Positions 34,104-45,227 of a DNA stretch of 64,000 nt are shown here, piece by piece. The stretch lies in assembly GCF_014633365.1 (NCBI RefSeq), contig NC_068350.1:1121001-1185000 (forward strand), read 5' to 3'. The stretch's first letter is position 1, and the number at the start of each line of letters is the position of its first letter. The notes under the pieces are model-generated. The model did not search any database. It was given only the letters and a program-made list of their open reading frames with translations, and was not told the DNA's origin. This stretch comes from Diospyros lotus. Lineage: Eukaryota; Streptophyta; Magnoliopsida; Ericales; Ebenaceae. The position numbers were made by a program, and so were the translations under genes.

Positions 34104-35165
34104 GCAGTCAAATACCAGCATGAGCAAAAGACGAATGTAGCGGAGATGAGAATGTTAAGATGGATGTGCGGACATACAAGAAAGGATAAAATTAGAAATG
34201 AAGTTATTCGTAATAAGGTAGGAGTAGTGCCAATCGAGGAGAAGATGAGAAAGACTAGACTAAGATGGTTTGGTTATGTGAGAAGGAGACTACAGGAGAG
34301 TTGATGAAATGGAACAATTAGTCACAAAAAGAGGTAGAGGTAGACCCAAGAAAACTTTGGGAGAGACATTAAAATTTGATATGAAATATATGGATCTAAA
34401 TGAGGATATGACAAAAGACAGAAATATATGGAAGTCTAGAATTCATGTAGTCGACCCCACATAATGAGATAAAGGCTGGATATGTTGTTGTTGTTTTAAA
34501 AAGAACATGTAAATAATGATTGCCAACCTAAAATCTTTGTGGCCAACCCACCTAGTAGGATTTAAGGTTTGATTGTAGACTCAGGAATAAAGAAGGCCAT
34601 GTTACTTCACATATTCAATAATGAAAACTGATTGATATCCGGATCCTTCTATCTTTGTTTGTAAATTGTTAGAATCTACATGACTTGAAGAGTGAAACTA
34701 TGACATTGTGGAGAGACCAAAGAATATTATTAGTCTGACCAGAATACTATTTGCAACTGTAATGAACTCATTACAATGAGTATTATGTGTTGTTTCATAT
34801 TCCTTTATATCAGATCCTTGCATTTTGGTGACAGGCTCCATTTCATATTCCTTCAACAACATGTTCCATTTCCTGCCATTTTGTCAAAGGCAGTTGAATC
34901 ATTCTTCAGCCCGCCCGAAAAATGAGGAGGGAAAAGAAAAGGAGATATGTATGTTAAAAGGCTTCAGTTATTTGAACCGTTGGGCGCCAGAAGAACTTGT
35001 TGGTAAGCTGTTTGTGGATGTGACCTGAACATCTCAAAGCCAGAAAGGGTTAAGATGTCTTTAAGTTCCCTTGGCTGTTGATGTATATTCCTATGTTTTA
35101 GTTTGTAAACTTGTGTGTACAATTGGCTATTAATCTTTTGATTTATAGAAAATCTTTGAAAATGT

Positions 35166-37060
35166 TTGGCATGTTACAATTGAATTGTACCATTCTTGTA
35201 TCTGCTGTCTGGATATTGTTCTTTTATGGTCAAACCTATATGTTTGTCCCTATATTTTGAAGGTTTTTTTTTTTTTTGGTATTCAAATTTTTTATTATTT
35301 CAATTATATTTTTTGACTTACATTTTTAAATCAATTTAATTTTTATATTTTGATTCTTTAATTCTTGTTATAGTGTTTGATGACAGCTTAATAATTTTAT
35401 TAGATATCTAATAAATAACTTTTTTTTTTTTTTTTTTTTGGGGGGGGGGGGTTTATAGAACATAAAAGGAATACTCGAATAGGAAACTAAAAAAAAAAAA
35501 TAGATGTTTGTGTAATAAGTTGAGTAGTAAAGATAATAATATGAACATATATGTCTGTGGTGTGACATGAATAATATAATATTTGTTTGATTCAAACAAA
35601 TTGAGAAAAGAGCGTGGGCCTCAAGGGGAGGGCCAATCATTATCTCAAGTAATATAACATTCCTTTATGCATGTGACATGCATGAAATGATAAATAATTT
35701 AAGTCATATGAAAGAAGGAAAATTAGGCATTTTTATTTCATAAATAATTTTTTTTTATCCACATTGTAGGTGTTTAATAGATTTAGTAGGTAATGAAAAT
35801 AAATAAATAAAGTCAATGAATAAGTAGCATTACATTATTATTAATGTGAATAATCTTGTATTTTTATATTTTTTTGTGTTTCATATATCATGTGTTAATG
35901 TGTATTTATAAGAAAAAGTTCATTTTTGAGGTAGCATATTTTGATTAGGAAATAAGTATTTATCATTCATGATGGATACGGAACTCTTAATTAGATTACA
36001 CTATAATTTTAAAAAATATATATATCATCTATATCTAAGATGATATAGAAAGAGGTTTTTTTATTGTTAATGCGATGTCAGTACCTAAATGAAAATACAA
36101 AGATGAAATTTTCTAGAGACTAACTCTAAATAATATTTGATTATTATTTTAAAATTTTCTATTTATGATTATTACACAATGAATATTCACTTAGGTACTG
36201 AGAATTGAGAAATTATTATAATATTTGAATTTTTTAAAAATTTTAGATGATGAATAATTAATTTTCAAATTTATGGGGATTAGACTCAAAAAAGAGTTTA
36301 GTGATAATTTGGCGAATCAGGGCCTCAAGCGGAATGTTGAATAGACAAAATATGTATTTATGAATAATTAAATTTAAGTATAAATTATGAAAAATAGTAA
36401 AATAGGTTAAGCCAAGTTAAGGAGTTAGTTTTGAGCTCCAAATTTAACCAAATTGAACCAAAATATATTATGTATAATAGACTTCTTATCTTTGTCACTC
36501 ATTTTAAACAATAATATTTCAATAATTATTTTGATAGAGATGGTATTTTGCCAAAATGTCTCAAATTTTGCTAATTTAGTAAAAAAAAAAATCATATATT
36601 TTTTAAAAATTGTTTAGATGATGTACATAAATATAACATATATTTTTAAAATTTCTATAATAAAAATAAAAAAATATTAAATTCATTAGAACTGAATTGA
36701 ACTAAATTAAATCACATAAAAAGCTATCATCCGTTTGAAATCAACTTCTTGAACTTGCATGTCGACGTCTATGTCTAGTCAAGTCAAGTTCTTGAAGAGT
36801 AATTTAGGGACACACTTAGTCTATCTATTTCAAGTTCTGAAAAATTTAAACACAGTGAGAGGAGAAGATGAACAATTAGCTGAAGGCAATGATGGTGGAA
36901 GGCCATCCGACGCGATCACATTCTAAACCCTAAACCCGATCACATACTACGTTAATTGATTCGAGCATCAATCTAAAATATTTTTAAAATTTGATGTAAA
37001 ACTAATGAACAGTTATTTTGAGGTGAAGGGCCCACAGCAGAGTACTTAAGGACAAACAGT
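35166..37060. other. AT-rich intergenic region
   Basis: No gene is seen. A block at 35275-35350 (attttttattatttcaatta then gtttaaatcaatttaattt-like sequence) resembles the foldback at 49589-49961. A run of about 20 T followed by about 11 G lies near 35420-35452. A single aaaccctaaaccc at 36926 is too short to be telomeric repeat. From about 37020 base composition rises toward the start of the next gene. Confidence 0.6.
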
Positions 37061-37079
37061 AGAAATAAATAAACCCAAA

Positions 37080-38207
37080 GTGAGGGTTCACGAAATTCCT
37101 GCGTTTGGGCTTTGGTTTCGCTGCTTGCCATGTCTCTGTAGATTGGCATCGCCCTGGATTTTCAGGCTCTTCTCCCTCTACTCTCTGTTTCAAAACTCAC
37201 GACCCACGAGTAAGCATTTCTGGACTTTTTATGGTTCCATATCTTCTGTTGGGGTCTCTGAATTTGCTCCTCTGGTTATCATGGTTCTTTCAATATCGTT
37301 TTACGGAGAAGATAAAGATTGAAACTAACGGCGCTAGATCAATTTAGCTGTTTTTATCTAATATGTTTATATGCTTCTTTACTTTGTTTACTACCTAATT
37401 CTAACTTCCAGGTTAATCTTGATTGCAAATCGTGGACTGTATAGACTTGAAAGGATCACAGACCCTATTTGAAAGCCCTTTTTTATATGAATGCCATCTG
37501 CAGCCCAAGTCAGGTTTATATATATAAGATCCACATATTAGTCTGGGTTTTGATGTATCCATGTTCTCTTTCCTTACCAAACCCTAACCCCATGGCAACT
37601 TCCACTACCTTAACCATTCTTGGGCTAGAACCCATTGAATTGGGTTTTTGTTTTTTGCCTTCTCGGTCTGGGAGCATCCTGTTAATACAGATTGGGGTCT
37701 TGAATCTTTGTTTCAAAAATCTATATTAGGCAATTGAGAAATCGCGGACACTGCTTGTTCCTAAACCATAATCACCGTCAGAGCCCTCCTATGCCACTAT
37801 CGTGCCAAATATTCGTTGCCAAAGAGTTTTTAACTTATAATATATGAAGTTTTTAACTTACAGTATAAATCTATCTTTTTTCTTTTTATCCCAACTTTAA
37901 CTCAAATTAGTTGAGTGTAGTTAGTATACAAGTAAACTACGTTGTTTAGATCACAAATTCATGTTGTTTGTATTAAAAATTAATGGAGGGGGTGTTTGAG
38001 CAAAAAAGAAAAACCACCAGGACCTCCAAGGACAAAAGTAAAGCACAGTGGGTCTTTGTGCAAATGGCTCAAACAAGGGGGCGGGGCAATTTACTCTTCT
38101 TTATGTGCACCTTCTATATGATGCTCTTTGAAATTGTTTTATTTACTGCAGCTTAGTGCGCAAGGTGCTTTGATAGACATCAAAGAGGTTCCTTTGTTGT
38201 CAATGCG
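37080..38207 (+). promoter_or_regulatory. Probable 5' UTR region of the GOT1-like gene
   Basis: A candidate non-coding first exon spans about 37080-37209, ending at a gtaagc donor. A second UTR part would start at 38152 after tttactgcag and lead to the ATG at 38208. Transcription start is not determinable by eye. The frames at 37080-37347 are not supported as coding. Confidence 0.4.
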
Positions 38208-41200
38208 ATGGCCTATGAAATAGAAGAACAAAAGAGTAAGGACCATATCTTGTGGTTTGCATGTTCTAGCACATGAACTATGGAATTTTTCATTTCTTAA
38301 GGTTCTTTCTTTTTATATCATTCTTGTCCTTAATTTACTTGAGCTTGTCTTGTCAAGAAAGGACTCCATGATCTTCTTTATGACCCTCCTCTGATAACAA
38401 TGGGGAATGGTAAGTGGACAAAGTTTGGGCAACCTAGTGGGTTCCCCAACTCATTGGGTTTTTAGTAGATTTTAACATTTAATAATTAATTTTTAGCATT
38501 TAGCATTTATTAGGCCAATGAGATTTTGACACACCACCTAGGTTTGGCAACCCAATCGGTTCCCCAATCATTGTCCCATGGTAAGTGGACAAATTTATAT
38601 AGCTTCTTATGCCATAGCCTTGTTACTATATTGTGATTGTTCCTAGAAGAGTTCCAAGTTCCAACCCAAGTGATCCCCTATGCATTGTCACTATATTGGA
38701 TGTTGCCTAGATGGAAATAAATTGACTATTTTTGACATCAAAAGAGCAAAGTTAGGAAACTAGTCGCTATTTGTGGATATATTTGCTATATTTGAGTCTC
38801 TTAGAATTCAAAACAATTTGGGACATAAAAATTATTAATTTACTTTGTAATCAAATAACTTGGATGATGGAGCTACTATTACTCAAAAGAAGATTAACTA
38901 GGATTAAGCATGCTTTTCATAATCTAACAAACACTAATGTAGGTATGAATATAGGAATGGATGTGAACATGGATATACTATGGTGATTTAGGGGAAAAAA
39001 AAAAAAAGGATGTGGTCACAAAAATATAATATTTTTTATATTTTTATTGTAATGTTATGTAGATAATAATTAAATTGCAGTAAAAAGATTGAAAAGTTGT
39101 ACTGATAATGAACAAAATAGGGTTTAAAATAAATTCACATCACTGATTTCATTGATCTCTTATATATACAGAAAAACACTCCTAATCTAGGATGCTGAAG
39201 AATATACATAATGGGTTTCCTATTCTAGGAGAATGTAATTTTTACAGGATTCCTTTCCTAATCTAGAAGGTTGACTAAGAAAATTAGAAAAATTTCCTAA
39301 GCCATAAATTTATTACAATAGGAAAGGAATAAATACTACAATATTGCTGTCACTCAGATTCTCCAACAAATCCAAATTAAAGATATCACTCAGTACATTA
39401 TAATGATAATATAACCATCATTATGCTTGCAAAAAGAAAAAAGTACTTAGTTTTGTTGATTTTAACCCAAAAAATTTGGAAAGGTCCAACCCCTGACATA
39501 AAAGTCACATGTTCCACAAGTGTTCAAAAAATGAAAGTAACAATAAAATGTTAGATACGCCATTTGGAATGTCTGACACATATCTTGGCATGTTCAGGGA
39601 ATATCTATGTCCAACATGTGTTGGACACAAGTATAGTACCCAAAATGAAAATATTTGTGCTTTCTAGTGTTGGGCCTGTTGGCATATTGATATTGTGATT
39701 GACAACCAAAATTTGTTGGGTGACATCCTCAAGTTATGACATTAATAACCTTAAACTAGTGATTTTGAATGAGTGGCATAGTTTCTGTTGATTGATCTTT
39801 TCTTTTTTGATTTTGCTTGTTTTTGTGAGTGATTGGCATATGTTTTCTCTCTTTAATATTCATCTTGGTATTATAGTGGTGCCTTTGATTATAAGCACTA
39901 TAGTTTTGGAAAACAAAGAGAGATGGAGAGGAACAGGTAAAGATAAAGATGGTAGTTAATTGACAATTGCAACACCCCATTTCAAACTAGGGGGATGTGC
40001 ACCTATCCAGGGGGACTCTATTTAATTTGTCTTGAGCTTCTTCACTCAGTATAAATTCAGAGTCTTAATCTAGCTCCTCCTACCTCGATATTTGCTCACT
40101 TTACCCCACAATTGACCCCCCAAGCTTGTTGGATTATATGCTACTTTACAATTGCCTGTAATGGTGTTCATTCTAAATTCAACAATATAATAGGGATGAA
40201 GGATTGTGATGTTGTTGTGAATTTCTGTTATAAACCTGTCCTAACCCAACTATATTACTTGAGTATTTCCTGTAAGTTATGTTGTTCTCACTCAAAACAA
40301 ATAATATCATAATGGAGGGTGAGCTTTGGTTGCAACCGTAAGGTTGCTCCTTTGCGATTGAATGGTCACAGGTTGCGCATTGTGGAGACCCTCCCTAGGT
40401 CCTTTGCAAAGTGAGGAGCCTTGTGTATTTGGGACACCTTTTTTACACATAATACCACCATGGACTTGTTTGTTATGTCTTATTTATATTCCTTTTTTTT
40501 TTCTCTCTGACAAACTGATGTTTAATCTTTGCAGAAGTTGGTTTAGGTCTCATTGGCTTTGGCATCTTCTTCTCTGTTCTGGGGATTATTCTTTTCTTCG
40601 ATAGGGGTTTACTTGCTTTGGGAAATGTAAGATTTTGGACCTGAGATTTTAAGGCTTTGATAAATACACCATCAAACGCCATAATTTCCTGACAATTTTG
40701 CTTTTGCTGTCAGATACTTTGGTTGGCAGGAGTATCCCTTCTACTAGGTTGGCGTTCTACATTGCAATTATTCACTAGCAGATCAAACTACAAGGTAACA
40801 TAATGGAAAAGGAGATGCTGGTTTCACAGTTTATTCTTTCAAAAAGACCAAAATTTTGTTTGAGCCTGTTCTTTCATTTAGCTTGGAGGGGAGAGTTACA
40901 TTTCAAAGTGTTTTATGAACATAGATAAAAATTATAAAAACATTCAGAATACAGATAAGTGCTGAAGATTTAAATAAATCTGCAGAAAAAATCAACAATG
41001 TAATTTTAAATAACTAGACTTGCTGGAGTTCTAGTCTGCTAATCCACTGTTGTAAAGGGCACAAGTATACAATCTTGTATGGAATGCCAACATGAATTGA
41101 AACTATTACACTAGAGTCGAAGAAATTATTGCACACTAAGAGCACACTTATTATGGGATAAGGATGAACACTTATTAGGCTATCTCCAGCAAGCCTCCTT

Positions 41201-44200
41201 ATTTCACTCCCTATTATATTATAAATAATCCACTCCCTATTCTAATTTTGTCTCGAAAATTGTGCCTACTCCAACAACACTCTATATTCTCTTCTCTATT
41301 TGACTCCCTATTTCATTCCTTTATCAATAAACTTCAATTTTATTTATTTTACCTTACATACATCTTTTAACTACTATAAAATTTTAATCACATACACATA
41401 TATAATCAAATACACAAATTAATCACATACACATATACAAAATAAATAATCAAATACACAAATTAATCACATACACATATACAAAATCAATAATCAAATA
41501 CACAAATTAATCACACACACATATACAAAATCAATAATCAAATACACAACTCCATAACCAAATAAACAATATATAATATCAATCATATAATACAAAAATA
41601 TATACAAAATATACAAAATTAATCACAAATCACCAAGAAGACGCCGTGGAGAAGACTCCACAAGGAAGATGCTAAAGTTGCTCGTTGCTGCTGCAGTTAG
41701 TGGTCGTCGTTGTCGGATCTGTTGTTGCCACCGTTACTCGTTGCTGCTGTTGTTTGTGGCTGCCGTCGCCGGATCTAGTGTGTGCCGCTGGATCTCATGT
41801 TGTTGCCGTTGCCCTACAACTCGTCTTCACCCTTCCCACGTCTAGTTCTCTCTTCTTGCCTTGAGTAGTTGGGGGGTGAGGGAAATATAGCTAGAAGAAT
41901 TCACTCGCCAACATTGACGAGGCATTTAAAGGTTGCCAAATTTTTAGCGAGGAAATATAGCTATAACGAGCTCTGCTAGAGCTTGTTTTCAGTAACATTC
42001 TCGTCTAAAATAGCTTTGGCGAGTTGAAATTGGCGCTGCTGGAGATAGCCTTAGGAGGTAGGTACCATGTACTAGCTAAGCCTCATATTCATGTATATGG
42101 TAGTGGGATAAAAATTATAGGATAAAAGGTAATGTGAGATGAGCATGGATGTTGATCAGCTAGCCACAAATATAGAAACATCATCATTTCCTTTGAAGTG
42201 CATATATATTTATTATAATAACAATACAAATACCAAGTCTTAATCTAACTACGTGGGATCATCTCTACGACTTTTAGCTCAACAATCAATTTTTTTTTTC
42301 ATAAACATATCTTCTATAAGGCCTATACCATGCCATGTCTTAAAGAGTATCTCCATCAAGTTTTCCTTAGTTTTGCCATACTTGTTAAATTTTTCTCTTC
42401 AACTTTGACGGGCAACTATTAGATAATTTACACTCCACATTCCACAACTTAGTACTTGAAAGTACAATGACATATGCATGATGATCATAAATTGACCAGT
42501 TCTTCATGTAATGCATGAGTTCCTGTTTACTCTTGAACTCCAAGCCCCTCAAGAGAGCCACTTGGATGAGACCGGGTATTCAAAATACTAGGAACCATAT
42601 TGTATATAATTTGATCGATACAATCAACATTCAAGAATTCAAGTGCTAGGGCTGTGGCATATTGAACAAGCATGACAACATCTACATCAACACCATTGGA
42701 TCCTACCTTGACCCATTCCCATCATCCAATCCACCATCGACACTAGTATTAACATCACCACCCTCATTGGTTGCTCGTGTTGCCTCATCCTCATCTGTAC
42801 CCTCCTCATCTCCTTCATGGGCTTCATCAAATTCATCTAGATCAGGGGGCACAATTCTTATCCTCGCCTCATTTAGAACTCCTTCCTATTGTACCATCCT
42901 TTCCACTACATAGTAGGTTTCATCAGTGTTGTTGCATTTGCTGCTGAACTCCCCCCAAACTATGGGAGGTGAAGTCATTCCAGCACTGTTGATTGGAGAC
43001 TATAGATTGGATGGCTCAAGTATCCCTATATTGCCAATAGGAGACCATACATTGTGTTACAACTCTTAGGTAGAACTCACCCTCAAAAGCTAGCTGTTAA
43101 GGGGAGAGTGCCCAAGAGGTTATAAACCCCACATTAGCAGCCTAAACTTCCAATGTAGGACAAGTCTTATACCCTGTAGTAGACTATAACATACCACCAC
43201 GCTCTGCAGCTCGATGCCCATGGCAACAGGCTGTGCACTAGCTATTGCTAGTCTCGGGTGAACACTGCAATGCCGGTGTCACCTCTGTCGCCGCTTGCTT
43301 GCACTGGGAGCCATGGGGCCAGTTTTGATACCATTGTTACAACTCTTGGATAGGACTCACCTTCAAAAGTTATCTGTTAAGGGGAGAATGTCCAAGAGGT
43401 TATAAACCCCACATTAGGAGCCTGAACTTCCAATGTGGGACAAGTCCCATACCCTGGAGTGGACCATAACACATTGCTTGACACAACATTATCCAGGCTG
43501 CTAGTGGGAGGCCATTACTTTGTTCAACAGCTCCTAGGCCACCAATGAGAGGCTAGACATTGGCAAGCTTGATCCTCCCAACATTCATTGTGGATATTGG
43601 CGGACTTACCACAACTCGCTCTCCATGTGGAGACATTTGCTTACAAGGGTTTGGTTGTTTAGGCTTCAACATTGGGCATAGATCCATCCACTCCAACCCT
43701 AGGTTCTTGCAGATCTGAATTGCCTTGCTAAGGGACGCATCATTGGTGATCCTTATACCCTGGTTGTATTGATTGTATGGTAACTTAGCCTCCAATTGAG
43801 TCATGTACTAGTTAAACTTCCAATTATATTGAATACATAGTATAAACTTGCAATTGTAAATACATAGTATAAACTTCCATAATATGTGATATCATTTTCC
43901 AATTATATTGAATACCCATTTACAAGTTTATACAATTATATTAAAAAACATTACACAAAATAAAATCACAATTCTCAATCAATAAACCCCTTATTTAAAA
44001 TCCCAAACTTTGAGAAAGATTTATAAAAACTAAACTAAGACTCTAGAAGTTGTTGAGTCTTATTGTAAGTGAGCATCTAACACTAGCATTTAAGAGCATG
44101 AGCGGTTTGGAAATGTATCTAACCTTTCTTTGTTTCCCTACAGGGCTCTCTATCATTTTTTCTTGGTCTCTTCTTCATATTTGTTCGTTGGCCAGTAGTT

Positions 44201-45196
44201 GGTATAATCTTGGAGATATTTGGTTGTGTGTTTATCTTTGGGTTAGTGCTTAAACTTCTCCATGACTACTTTTTCATATTTTTTTGCTGTTTGATTTTCT
44301 CACTTTTTTTTTTTTTTCACGTTTCATGCAGTGGTTTTTGGCCATCTGTGAAGGTTTTTCTCTTTCAAATTCCAATAATTGGATGGGTTCTACAGTATCC
44401 TGTTCTGGTGAGTTCTCATTAGCTATTTTAATGTTTATTACATGGTTAAGGCATTCAGATTTGTCCCTTGGACTTTGTTGGTCTCATACAGGAGTCATGT
44501 TCTATTAGGCCATGCATATAGTATTTACAATCTCATGAAAGTAGTTAAGCTTCCTTTCTCTTTCTATCTGGAAATAAGATCTTGTTAGAAGATGGAAAGA
44601 AATGCATGATGAAATTTCTCCTTGCACAAGGTTCCACACCTTGCGCAGGTCGGGGGAGGATCATTTTTATAGTCTCCTTGAAATTCATAGCAAAATGTTA
44701 AAATTGTAAATCTGCAGTTGTAAGGATTGTTCTAGCCTTTTTTTCCATTGAGACAAATAGAAATTAGAAATAATCTCATTGCTGTGGCTGTAAGTGTAGA
44801 TTGCTTTGATTTGGTAACCCGGTTCCCAGTTAACAGTTCAAAGTTGATATACATGTACTCAAATTTGTCTGAAACTTCTTATTGCTTTTCTTACTCATGT
44901 TTTGAGTATTTTAACTTTTAACTGGAGCAACCTCTATGTTATGGTCTCTAACCTTGTCTGGCGCTGGAGCCTTAATCTAAATTTTCAATTTTTATGTTTT
45001 GGGATTTAATTTGCAGTATTTAATATTCTCTTTTATTTGGTCTTATTTGTTAAGTTGTGAAGGAAAATAGGTTATGTTATGGTCTTACTTTCGTGACATC
45101 ATAGAGTGTGTGGAAGTTGAACCCGTGTAATGCAAGCTTAGTAAGAATAGAAGTGTGGATGAGGTGATAGTCAGAGTTAGAGATGAAAGTCCTACC

Positions 45197-45227
<31 letters not shown>

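Larger units (their letters stand above)
31271..34496 (+). mobile_element. Full-length RTE-type non-LTR retrotransposon (LINE)
   Basis: The element starts gccggtcccaagcccgg and ends in a TTG-rich tail (tatgttgttgttgttt). A perfect 13-bp target repeat taaaaagaacatg flanks it at 31258-31270 and 34497-34509. It carries one endonuclease-RT reading region with several stops. Length is 3226 bp, normal for RTE. The intact ends, tail and long target repeat mark a complete insertion by target-primed reverse transcription into copy B. Confidence 0.95.
29830..35165 (+). repeat. Duplicated block, copy B (rearranged, LINE-inserted)
   Basis: It is homologous to 1195-4490. Relative to copy A it lacks the foldback MITE and most of 2250-3097, holds 2885-3070 inverted (31081-31255), and carries a full-length LINE at 31271-34496. 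Similarity returns at 34780-35165 (catttcctgccattttgtc, ggcttcagttatttgaac, tttgatttatagaaaatctt). 34510-34780 is not matched in copy A. Confidence 0.85.

Noticed and set aside
36926..36938. aaaccctaaaccc, telomere-like
   Set aside because: Under two units long, so not a telomeric array.
43055..43471. TRIM as a member of Cassandra
   Set aside because: Cassandra LTRs carry a 5S rRNA-like promoter block and none is visible here.
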